Of a stretch of 20,519 bases of DNA, positions 7,325 through 13,719 are shown piece by piece (the first letter of the stretch is position 1; the number at the start of each line of letters is the position of its first letter). Position numbers and translations under genes: made by a program. The DNA is taken from NCBI GenBank assembly GCA_964487565.1, contig CAZARN010000025.1:1-20519 (forward strand). The letters run 5' to 3'. The notes beneath the pieces are model-generated. The model saw only the letters and a program-made list of their open reading frames with translations, was not told the DNA's origin and made no database searches. Source of the stretch: Phil1 sp964487565 (GTDB lineage: Bacteria > Bacillota > Clostridia > Christensenellales > CAG-138).

Positions 7325-8566
7325 ATGAAACGTAAATTATACACGGGTTTGATCTCTGTTGCCGCGGCGCTGGCGCTGTTGCTTGCGTCATCCTTCGCGC
7401 TTGCGGAGGCGACGGCAGCGGCGGAAAACGCATCGGTTGTCGCGGGCGACACCGTATATGTCACATACACGGTAACGGGCGCAGGACTTTCGGTCGCGAG
7501 CGGTTCCTTCACATACGATCCGGCGCTTTTGGCCTTCGACGCCGAAAACAGCTCATATGGCGTGACGGACGGTCTTTTCACCTTGTACAGCGCCGCGAAG
7601 GGCGGGGCGCAGTCGCTTTCGCTGCGCGCGGCATTCACCGCCTCCGCGGCCGGCGAGGCGAAAATTGATTTCAAAACGGAAAGCCTTGTCGATTACAACG
7701 GCAAGACCGTCACGCAGGGTGATGTTTCCGTCACGGTGAGCATTGCCGCGGCGCCGCCGTCGCCGACCGAGCCCGGCGTGGATTACGCCGATCCTGCGCT
7801 TACGGTGAAAGCCCTGAATGTGAGCGGCGCTTCCGGCGACATGTATATCTGGCGCAATCTCGACGAGGTCACGGTGCCTTCGCGCTATGCTGCGACGGAG
7901 CTTGCCTATCACGGCGAGAACGTGGCGGCGCTCGAGGTGAAGGATTCCAACGCGCCCGTGCTGCTGTACCTGACCGACGCCATGGGCGAAAACGGGGGCT
8001 ATTATATTTATAACGCCGAGAAGGACAGCCTGTATCCGTACCGCACTGTGGCAAGCGTGAGCAAATCCTATATACTGCTTGAGCCGGACGCTTCCGTTGA
8101 GGTGCCGGAGGGCTTTGCGGAAACGACGATAACGCTTGGCGATAACGAGGTGAAGGCATGGTCGATGAAGGACGCGCAGGGCGACGTGTATCTGCTCTAT
8201 GCGCGAAGCCCCGCCGGAGACATAGGCTTTTATTATTACGATCCTGCGGATGAATCCATGCAGCGCTGCGCGGTCGTGCGCGCGCGTCCTGTCGAGCCGA
8301 CGCCTTCCGCAACAGCGCAGCCGACTGCGTCACAGGCGCCTGCGACTCAAACGCCTGACGCGGCGCCCGCGGAACCGACGCATACGATAAGCCCGGCTTT
8401 ATTCTATGCCGTGTCCGGCGCGGCGGCGCTGTTCCTCATCCTGTTCGTCGTGAGCCTTGTCAGCCATGCGGCCGAGGAGAAAAAACGCCGCGAACGTGCG
8501 GCTGCGCGGCGTAAAAAGGACAGGGAAGCCATGGACGCGATGGATCCGAAGGACACGGGCGTCTGA
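7325..8566 (+). CDS. Membrane-anchored cohesin-domain surface protein
   Basis: 413 residues from ATG 7325, with AAGGGG 8 bases upstream; a TTG six bases earlier is rejected. Signal peptide 1-27 (ending FALA). Residues about 36-141 match a cohesin domain: SVVAGDTVYVTYTVTGAGL then FTYDPALLAFDAE, the typical N-terminal strands. A second extracellular domain of unknown type spans about 155-320 and is rich in Tyr and Asp (for example YYIYNAEKDSLYPYR). A Pro/Thr/Ala linker (321-354) leads to one membrane helix (about 356-379) and a highly charged cytoplasmic tail of about 33 residues. There is no LPxTG-type motif, so it is held by the helix rather than by sortase. The gene starts 26 bases after the dockerin-bearing SpoIID-like gene, so the two are probably co-expressed and may bind each other through cohesin and dockerin. 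Confidence 0.82.
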   Translation: MKRKLYTGLISVAAALALLLASSFALAEATAAAENASVVAGDTVYVTYTVTGAGLSVASGSFTYDPALLAFDAENSSYGVTDGLFTLYSAAKGGAQSLSLRAAFTASAAGEAKIDFKTESLVDYNGKTVTQGDVSVTVSIAAAPPSPTEPGVDYADPALTVKALNVSGASGDMYIWRNLDEVTVPSRYAATELAYHGENVAALEVKDSNAPVLLYLTDAMGENGGYYIYNAEKDSLYPYRTVASVSKSYILLEPDASVEVPEGFAETTITLGDNEVKAWSMKDAQGDVYLLYARSPAGDIGFYYYDPADESMQRCAVVRARPVEPTPSATAQPTASQAPATQTPDAAPAEPTHTISPALFYAVSGAAALFLILFVVSLVSHAAEEKKRRERAAARRKKDREAMDAMDPKDTGV

Positions 8567-8570
8567 TATC

Positions 8571-8589
8571 GTTAAAAAATAAATTTAAC
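8571..8589 (+). terminator. Weak AT-rich hairpin after the cohesin gene
   Basis: GTTAAA (8571-8576) can pair with TTTAAC (8584-8589), directly before the next promoter. The stem contains a single G-C pair and no T-run follows, so termination here would be weak at best. Confidence 0.25.
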
Positions 8590-8597
8590 AAACCGTG

Positions 8598-8626
8598 TTG
8601 ACAAGCCTCATGCGGCGGGTTATAAT
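8598..8626 (+). promoter_or_regulatory. Perfect-consensus promoter of the T-box operon
   Basis: TTGACA (8598-8603), a 17-base spacer, then TATAAT (8621-8626): a full match to the housekeeping sigma factor consensus. Transcription should start near 8633. A strong constitutive promoter is expected in front of a leader controlled by termination. Confidence 0.92.
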
Positions 8627-8632
8627 GCGTCC

Positions 8633-8917
8633 CAATAAGTCAAAGGCGACGACGCGGAACAAGTAGGAGCGGCAAAGCGTTTTCAGAGAGCTTCCGTTTG
8701 GTGCAAGGAAGCAGCGCACCGTATAGCCGAATATTCATCCGCAGAGCCTCGGGTTGAAAGAAAAGTAGACCTGCACGGGCGCGCCCGTTACAGCGCAGAG
8801 CGGTTGACTGACCGCTTGACGAGTCCGTTTGCCGCAAGGCGGGCGGAGCACAAAAGGTGGTACCACGGTAATATCCGTCCTTTTCCGAATACGTTCGGGG
8901 AAGGACGGTTTTATTTT
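8633..8917 (+). promoter_or_regulatory. T-box riboswitch (tRNA-sensing leader), specifier probably TTC (Phe)
   Basis: All main parts are visible. Stem I contains the AGTA motif (8662-8665), the AGAGAGC segment with distal loop GTTTGGTGCAA (8685-8706), and a specifier loop. The lower helix of that loop, GCGGA (8654-8658) with TCCGC (8738-8742), leaves GAATATTCA on the 3' side. By analogy with glyQS, where the codon and one A precede the helix, the codon is TTC (8734-8736) followed by A, i.e. Phe. TAT or ATT are weaker readings, and no Trp codon (TGG) is present in the loop. The T-box sequence is AGGTGGTACCACGG (8855-8868). Its bulge TGGT would pair with a tRNA ending A-CCA, as tRNA-Phe does. 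The antiterminator pairs AAAAGG (8852-8857) with CCTTTT (8879-8884) and ACGG (8865-8868) with CCGT (8875-8878), excluding the terminator. Uncharged tRNA should switch the importer on. Confidence 0.93.
8875..8917 (+). terminator. T-box intrinsic terminator
   Basis: The 5' arm 8875-8889 pairs with 8894-8908 (15 bp, two G-T wobbles) closed by a TACG tetraloop, followed by TTTTATTTT (8909-8917). Its 5' arm is shared with the antiterminator, which is the switch. Confidence 0.93.
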
Positions 8918-8944
8918 ACAAATTTATTTTTAAGGAGAACAAAC

Positions 8945-10009
8945 ATGAAACGCATCGTAACCATCATCGTCACCCTTTTACTGGCCGTCGGCCTTGCGGC
9001 GTGTTCCGCCGGGGCAGGCACGGAAGCGAGCACCGCAACGGACGCGGCTTCAACGCCGTCAGGCACCGCCGCCGCGGAGGAGACGCCTGAAACCGCGCAG
9101 GACACGACCCCCCAAACGCTCAACATCGGCATAATCCAGCTCATGGAGCACGCAGCGCTCGACGCCGCGCGCGAGGGCTTCGTTCAGGCGCTTGCGGACA
9201 ACGGCTATGTTGAGGGCGAGAACCTGACCCTTGACGTGCAGAACGCGCAGGGCGATCAATCCAATCTTTCCACGATAAGCGACAGGTTCGTCGCGGCGAA
9301 CGTGGATCTTGTGCTTGCCATCGCAACGCCTGCGGCGCAGGCCATCGCCGGAAAAACCACCACAATACCGATACTTGCCACGGCAGTCACGGATTACGTT
9401 GTCGCAAAGCTTGCCGCGAGCAACGAGGTGCCCGGCGGCAACGTTTCGGGCACGACGGATATGAACCCGATAAAGGAGCAGATTGAGCTTATCATGAAGC
9501 TTGCACCGGAAGCAAAAACGATCGGCTGCATATATAACGGCGGCGAGGACAACTCGGTGCTTCAGGCGCAGCTTGCCAAGGAGATAATCGAGGGCATGGG
9601 CCTTGCCTATACGGAAGTCACCGTGACCTCCACGAACGATGTTCAGCAGGCGATGCAGACGCTTGTCGGCAAATGCGACGCGATATACATCCCGACAGAC
9701 AATACCCTCGCCTCATCGATGCCGATCGTCGCGGGCGTGACGGAGGAATCTAAAACGCCCGTCGTTTGCGGCGAAAGCGGAATGGTCAAGGCGGGCGGCC
9801 TTGCAACGCTCGGCATCAATTACTATAACCTCGGCTATCAGACCGGCGAGATGGCGATACGCATTCTCGTTGACAAAGAGGATATCGCAGCAATGCCCAT
9901 CGAGGGTCAGAATCAGTTCGATTACTGCATAAACGGGGACGTCGCGGATGCCATCGGGCTCACGATACCCGACGATCTCAAGGAATATGTCGTCTACGGC
10001 GCCGAATAA
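8945..10009 (+). CDS. Amino-acid ABC importer, substrate-binding lipoprotein (TrpX-like)
   Basis: 354 residues from ATG 8945, with AAGGAG 7 bases upstream and just after the T-box terminator; longer in-frame starts fall inside the leader RNA. The N-terminus is a lipoprotein signal (LLAVGLAAC, lipidated Cys20) followed by a Ser/Thr/Ala-rich spacer. From about residue 57 (TLNIGIIQLMEHAALDAARE) it follows the ABC_sub_bind family, with IATPAAQAIAGKTTTIPIL, GGNVSGTTDM and the later GINYYNLGYQTGEMA. This family includes TrpX, the binding component of importers predicted to carry tryptophan in Gram-positive bacteria. It should capture the amino acid outside the membrane and hand it to the permease encoded 20 bases downstream. 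The leader suggests phenylalanine or another aromatic amino acid rather than tryptophan, but the binding pocket cannot be read from sequence alone. Confidence 0.9.
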   Translation: MKRIVTIIVTLLLAVGLAACSAGAGTEASTATDAASTPSGTAAAEETPETAQDTTPQTLNIGIIQLMEHAALDAAREGFVQALADNGYVEGENLTLDVQNAQGDQSNLSTISDRFVAANVDLVLAIATPAAQAIAGKTTTIPILATAVTDYVVAKLAASNEVPGGNVSGTTDMNPIKEQIELIMKLAPEAKTIGCIYNGGEDNSVLQAQLAKEIIEGMGLAYTEVTVTSTNDVQQAMQTLVGKCDAIYIPTDNTLASSMPIVAGVTEESKTPVVCGESGMVKAGGLATLGINYYNLGYQTGEMAIRILVDKEDIAAMPIEGQNQFDYCINGDVADAIGLTIPDDLKEYVVYGAE

Positions 10010-10029
10010 GGCGCAGCGAGGTTTTTGAA

Positions 10030-10941
10030 ATGCTCAATGAACTCACGGGCGCGATCGCGCTGGGGCTTTTGTGGACGCTGATGACGTTTGGCGTGTACAT
10101 AAGCTATCGTGTGCTTGATATTGCCGATCTCACGGTCGAAGGCAGCCTTACCCTTGGGGCGTCGGTCGCGGCGGTGGCGATAAGCACGGGCGTCGACCCG
10201 TATCTTGCCCTCGCTTTAAGCTTCGCCGCCGGCATGGCGGCCGGTCTTGCGACGGGGCTGCTGCATACGGCGCTGCGCATCCCCGCGCTGCTTTCGGGCA
10301 TTCTCACGATGATCGCGCTCTGGTCAGTCAACCTTCGCATCATGGGCAAAGCGAACGTTTCGCTTTTGAAAATGCCGACGGTGTTTTCGCCCTTTGTCGA
10401 AACGCTCGGCATGAACAAGAACATCGCGATGGTCGCCGTGGGCATTATGTTTGTGGCTGCGGCGTTCGCGATGCTGTACTGGTTCTTCGGCACGGAGACG
10501 GGTTGCGCGGTGCGCGCGACCGGCAACAACGCGGGCATGGCGCGCGCGCAGGGCGTCAACACGGACGCGATGAAGATACTGGGGCTTGTGATATCAAACG
10601 GGCTTGTTGCCCTTTCGGGCGGCCTTATCGCGCAAAGTCAGACGTTTGCCGACATACAGATGGGCACAGGCGCGATCGTGATCGGCCTCGCCTCGCTCAT
10701 CATCGGAGAGGTGCTTTTCGGCAAAAAGTCGTTCTTCCGCTCGCTCGTGTCGATGGTGCTTGGCGCGATAACGTACAGGCTCATCATCGCGCTCGTTCTC
10801 AAGCTTGGCATGAGCGCGAACGATCTCAAGCTGTTCACGGCGATCATCGTGGCGGCGGCGCTCTCGCTTCCGATGTTCAGCGAACGCCTGAAAAGGGCGG
10901 CGAGCGCGCACGGAGGTGAAACGAAATGCAGGAAGGTATGA
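10030..10941 (+). CDS. Amino-acid ABC importer, permease (TrpY-like, LivH-type fold)
   Basis: 303 residues, mostly membrane helices, of the BPD_transp_2 (LivH/RbsC-like) type. The opening ALGLLWTLMTFGVYISYRVL and DIADLTVEGSLTLGA are typical of the TrpY group. A cytoplasmic coupling loop is at about 157-177 (CAVRATGNNAGMARAQGVN), and IGLASLIIGEVLFGKKS (218-234) is another family hallmark. GAGG (10018-10021) lies 8 bases before the ATG. It forms the channel of the importer. Its last 16 bases overlap the ATPase gene, so the two are translationally coupled. Only one permease gene is present, so the channel is expected to be a homodimer. Confidence 0.92.
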   Translation: MLNELTGAIALGLLWTLMTFGVYISYRVLDIADLTVEGSLTLGASVAAVAISTGVDPYLALALSFAAGMAAGLATGLLHTALRIPALLSGILTMIALWSVNLRIMGKANVSLLKMPTVFSPFVETLGMNKNIAMVAVGIMFVAAAFAMLYWFFGTETGCAVRATGNNAGMARAQGVNTDAMKILGLVISNGLVALSGGLIAQSQTFADIQMGTGAIVIGLASLIIGEVLFGKKSFFRSLVSMVLGAITYRLIIALVLKLGMSANDLKLFTAIIVAAALSLPMFSERLKRAASAHGGETKCRKV

Positions 10942-11738
10942 AGGAAATGCTGCGCATAAGCGATCTCAGGATCGTGTTCAAGCCGGGTACGGTGAATGAG
11001 AAGGTCGCGCTCGACAACGTGAGCTTAAGCCTTGCGCCCGGCGAATTCGTCACGGTGATCGGCGGGAACGGGGCCGGCAAATCGACCCTCATGAACTGCG
11101 TTTCCGGAGCGTATGCGCCGACCTCGGGCAAGATCGAGATCGACGGCGCGGATGTGACGCAGATGAAGGAATACAGGCGCGCGAAGCTGCTCGGCCGGGT
11201 GTTTCAGGATCCGATGATGGGCACGGCCGGCAACATGCGCATCGAGGAAAACCTCGCGCTTGCCTATCGAAGGGGTGAACGACGCACGCTGCGCTGGGGC
11301 ATAAGCAGGGCGGAGCGCGCGCTTTACAGGGAGCAGCTTGCCGCGCTCGGCCTCGGCCTTGAGGACAGGCTCACCGCAAAGGTGAAGCTCCTTTCAGGCG
11401 GGCAGAGACAGGCGCTGACGCTGCTGATGGCCACGCTCAAAAAGCCGAAGCTGCTGCTGCTTGACGAGCATACAGCGGCGCTTGACCCCAAAACGGCCGA
11501 GAAGGTGCTTTCGCTTTCCGAAAAGCTCATCGAGGGAAACGGCCTCACAACGATGATGGTCACGCACAACATGCGCGACGCCATACGCTATGGCAACAGG
11601 CTCATCATGATGAATGAAGGGCGCGTGCTGATCGACGTTTCCGGCGAGGCGAAGAAGCGCCTCAGCGTGGAAAAACTGCTTGACATGTTCACGCGCGCCT
11701 CGGGCAGCGACGAAGTAAGCGACAGGCTGGTACTTTGA
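10926..11738 (+). CDS. Amino-acid ABC importer, ATPase (TrpZ-like)
   Basis: 270 residues with the full set of ABC motifs: Walker A GGNGAGKST (46-54), Q-loop Gln94 in VFQDP, signature LSGGQ (156-160), Walker B LLLLD with Glu181, D-loop in HTAALDP (182-188) and switch His214 in MVTHN. The ATG at 10926 is chosen because GGAGG (10912-10916) lies 9 bases upstream; a second ATG at 10938 is less well placed. It powers uptake by the permease encoded just before it. No clear terminator was found downstream: 11739-11768 is AT-rich without a strong stem, so some read-through into the next gene is possible. Confidence 0.93.
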   Translation: MQEGMKEMLRISDLRIVFKPGTVNEKVALDNVSLSLAPGEFVTVIGGNGAGKSTLMNCVSGAYAPTSGKIEIDGADVTQMKEYRRAKLLGRVFQDPMMGTAGNMRIEENLALAYRRGERRTLRWGISRAERALYREQLAALGLGLEDRLTAKVKLLSGGQRQALTLLMATLKKPKLLLLDEHTAALDPKTAEKVLSLSEKLIEGNGLTTMMVTHNMRDAIRYGNRLIMMNEGRVLIDVSGEAKKRLSVEKLLDMFTRASGSDEVSDRLVL

Positions 11739-11768
11739 ATACGTAACAAAAATTTCACCGCATACGGT

Positions 11769-11797
11769 TTGCAAAGACGGCGTATATATGCAATAAT
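11769..11797 (+). promoter_or_regulatory. Putative promoter of the UPF0316 gene
   Basis: TTGCAA (11769-11774), 17 bases, AATAAT (11792-11797). The leader contains a small CACGA/TCGTG hairpin (11808-11827) before the ribosome binding site. Confidence 0.45.
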
Positions 11798-11853
11798 GTT
11801 CCTGCGACACGAAAAAGCCCCATCGTGCGGGCAAAATGACGGGAGGTGTTCGC

Positions 11854-12447
11854 TTGACAGGTTTTTTCGACGTTATCGGAACGTTTTTTGCAGGAAGCAC
11901 GCTCATTGTGTATCTCACGATCTTTGCGGGCAAGATATTGGAGGTTTCTCTCGGTACGCTGCGCCTCGTGCTCATCAATCGCGGGGAACGCCTTATCGGC
12001 GCGTGCATAGCCCTTGTGGAGATCACGCTGTGGCTTGTCATCGCAGGCTCCGTGCTTGCGGATTATAAGTCCGACCCGTGGAAGATGGTCGCATACGCGC
12101 TCGCGTACGCGCTGGGCAATTATGTCGGGAGCTGGCTTGAAGAGAAGCTTGCCTTCGGACTTTGCTCCATACAGGCGATCGTCATGGATGAAAAAACGGG
12201 GGACGAGATATGCTCCGGCCTTCGCAAAAACGGATTCGGCGTAACGCAGCTCACGACCCACGGCATGGACGGCGAGGACAGATATCTCATCATGTGCACG
12301 CTGCGCCGCAAGCTGTCGCATGAAGCGCTCGCGATAATCCAGCAGGCCGACAGCTCGGCCGTCATCACCGTAAGCGACGTGAAAAGTCAGCGCGGCGGTT
12401 ATCTGCGCCAGGCCGCGTCGCCGCGCAGGCTGCGCAAGAACAAATGA
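11854..12447 (+). CDS. UPF0316 membrane protein (DUF5698 + DUF2179)
   Basis: 197 residues from TTG 11854. That start is preferred because GGGAGGTG (11841-11848) stands directly before it; the in-frame ATG at 11836 would place the ribosome binding site inside the coding region and has none of its own. The first half has three membrane helices (about 12-30, 48-68, 78-95) with the family sequence GKILEVSLGTLRLVLINRG (26-44), matching DUF5698. The second half (about 103-180) is a soluble DUF2179 domain, seen in FGLCSIQAIVMDEKTGDEI and in TTHGMDGEDRYLIMCTLRRK. A basic tail ends the protein. DUF2179 also occurs in the YitT family, where it is thought to be a cytosolic sensory or ligand-binding unit. 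No function is established. It appears to be a single-gene transcript. Confidence 0.85.
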   Translation: MTGFFDVIGTFFAGSTLIVYLTIFAGKILEVSLGTLRLVLINRGERLIGACIALVEITLWLVIAGSVLADYKSDPWKMVAYALAYALGNYVGSWLEEKLAFGLCSIQAIVMDEKTGDEICSGLRKNGFGVTQLTTHGMDGEDRYLIMCTLRRKLSHEALAIIQQADSSAVITVSDVKSQRGGYLRQAASPRRLRKNK

Positions 12448-12478
12448 TTTTTTCACAATTTTGTGCATATTGCATCAT

Positions 12479-12508
12479 GAGGCTGCGCTTGACGCGCGGC
12501 CTCTTTGA
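12479..12508 (+). terminator. Terminator after the UPF0316 gene
   Basis: GAGGCTGCGC (12479-12488) pairs with GCGCGGCCTC (12494-12503), with one T-G wobble, around a TTGAC loop, and is followed by TTTGATT. The loop coincides with the -35 box of the next promoter. Confidence 0.6.
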
Positions 12509-12517
12509 TTATAGTAT
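12489..12517 (+). promoter_or_regulatory. Putative promoter of the acyltransferase-symporter operon
   Basis: TTGACG (12489-12494), 17 bases, TAGTAT (12512-12517). TATAGT at 12510-12515 is an alternative -10 with 15 bases. The -35 box lies in the loop of the preceding terminator. Confidence 0.5.
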
Positions 12518-12564
12518 ATAAAAAAGAATATTAACGCAGTGTGAACGAAAACAGAGGGAACACG

Positions 12565-13698
12565 ATGAACAGAAGGCACGCTTTTTTCTACGGTTTTTTC
12601 AGACCGCCGGTAACGGTTTTTTTGAGGTTGAAGTTCGGCTATAAATATAAAATCGCAAAAGACCTGCCGGATACATATATCGTACTGTCAAATCACAACA
12701 CCGATTATGACCCGCTGCTCGTGGGCGCAAGCTTCCCGCGGCAGATGTATTTTGTGGGCAGCGAACATATCACAAGATGGAAAAACGCATATAAATTCCT
12801 TAAATTCGGTTTTGCCCCGATCACGCGCAGCAAGGGAACAAACGCGGCTTCCACCGTTATGGAGGTGCTGCGCACCGTGCGCGGCGGGGCAAACGTATGT
12901 ATGTTCGCGGAAGGCGCGCGCTCGTATGACGGGGTCACCAACCCTATCCTTCCGGCGACAGGCAAGATGATAAAAAGCGCGAGATGCGCGCTTGTGACAT
13001 ATAGGATCGAAGGGGGCTATTTCGTCAGCCCGAACTGGAGCGGGGCCAACACCCGCCGCGGCAGGCTTTGCGGCGCGCCGGTCAATATATATACGAAGGA
13101 ACAGCTCGCCCTGATGAGCGTTGACGAGATCAATGAGGTTATCGCGCGCGATCTTCACGAGGACGCATATGCGCGCCAGAAAGCGTCACCCGCGCGCTAC
13201 CGCGGCAGGAACATCGCCGAAAATATGGAGAATCTGCTTTTCATCTGCCCTGAATGCCGCCGCTGTGACACGATCCGCTCCGCGGGCGATACGGTGCGCT
13301 GCACCCGCTGCGGCTATACGTTCAGATATAACGAATACGGGATGCTCGAGGGGGGAAGCTTCGACACCGTGAAGGCGCTCTCCGATTGGCAGAAGGAGCG
13401 GGTGACGGAGGACGCAGCCTCAAACGCCGTGTATACCGCAGCTTCAGGCAGCCTTTCGACGCTTGAAAAGCATATACAGACGCCCGTCGCAAACGGCCCG
13501 CTGTCTTTCGGCCCGGACGGACTGACCTGCGACGGCGTGCATATCCCGCTTGAGGACATAACCGATATGGCGATGCACGGGCGCAGGGCGCTCGTGTTCT
13601 CGGCCGGCGACAAGTATTATGAGCTTACGCCGTCGGCTGAAGCCAACTCGCTCAAATTCATGCTCCTATACCGCGCATACGGACACACAGCCCTTTAA
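12565..13698 (+). CDS. 1-acyl-glycerol-3-phosphate acyltransferase-like protein with zinc ribbon
   Basis: 377 residues from ATG 12565, preceded by AGAGGG (12551-12556); an in-frame GTG at 12541 has no ribosome binding site. Residues 35-200 are a PlsC-type acyltransferase domain with the catalytic HX4D motif SNHNTDYDP (His44, Asp49) and the substrate-binding FAEGARS (114-120). Such enzymes move an acyl chain onto lysophosphatidic acid or a related lipid at the membrane. After this comes a zinc ribbon with CPEC (228-231) and CTRC (246-249), then a region with no family I recognise (about 265-377), rich in short strands and ending in a possible PH-like fold. The family is usually about 200-250 residues, so the C-terminal third is an addition. 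The gene is 21 bases from the symporter gene. Confidence 0.85.
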   Translation: MNRRHAFFYGFFRPPVTVFLRLKFGYKYKIAKDLPDTYIVLSNHNTDYDPLLVGASFPRQMYFVGSEHITRWKNAYKFLKFGFAPITRSKGTNAASTVMEVLRTVRGGANVCMFAEGARSYDGVTNPILPATGKMIKSARCALVTYRIEGGYFVSPNWSGANTRRGRLCGAPVNIYTKEQLALMSVDEINEVIARDLHEDAYARQKASPARYRGRNIAENMENLLFICPECRRCDTIRSAGDTVRCTRCGYTFRYNEYGMLEGGSFDTVKALSDWQKERVTEDAASNAVYTAASGSLSTLEKHIQTPVANGPLSFGPDGLTCDGVHIPLEDITDMAMHGRRALVFSAGDKYYELTPSAEANSLKFMLLYRAYGHTAL

Positions 13699-13719
13699 AT
13701 AACAGAAAGAGGTAACAAC

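Noticed and set aside
8400..8566. Cohesin protein considered as a sortase substrate of the downstream sortases
   Set aside because: It has a C-terminal helix but no LPxTG/NPxTN-like motif, and the charged tail of about 33 residues is far longer than in sorting signals.
8775..8788. 14-base self-complementary sequence ACGGGCGCGCCCGT considered as a protein-binding operator
   Set aside because: It lies in the region between stem I and the antiterminator of the T-box, where stem II/III elements are expected, so an RNA role is the simpler explanation.
8804..8944. Upstream extension of the TrpX-like gene into the leader
   Set aside because: The extension would be translated from within the T-box antiterminator and terminator. 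The ATG at 8945 has a good ribosome binding site and begins a lipoprotein signal.
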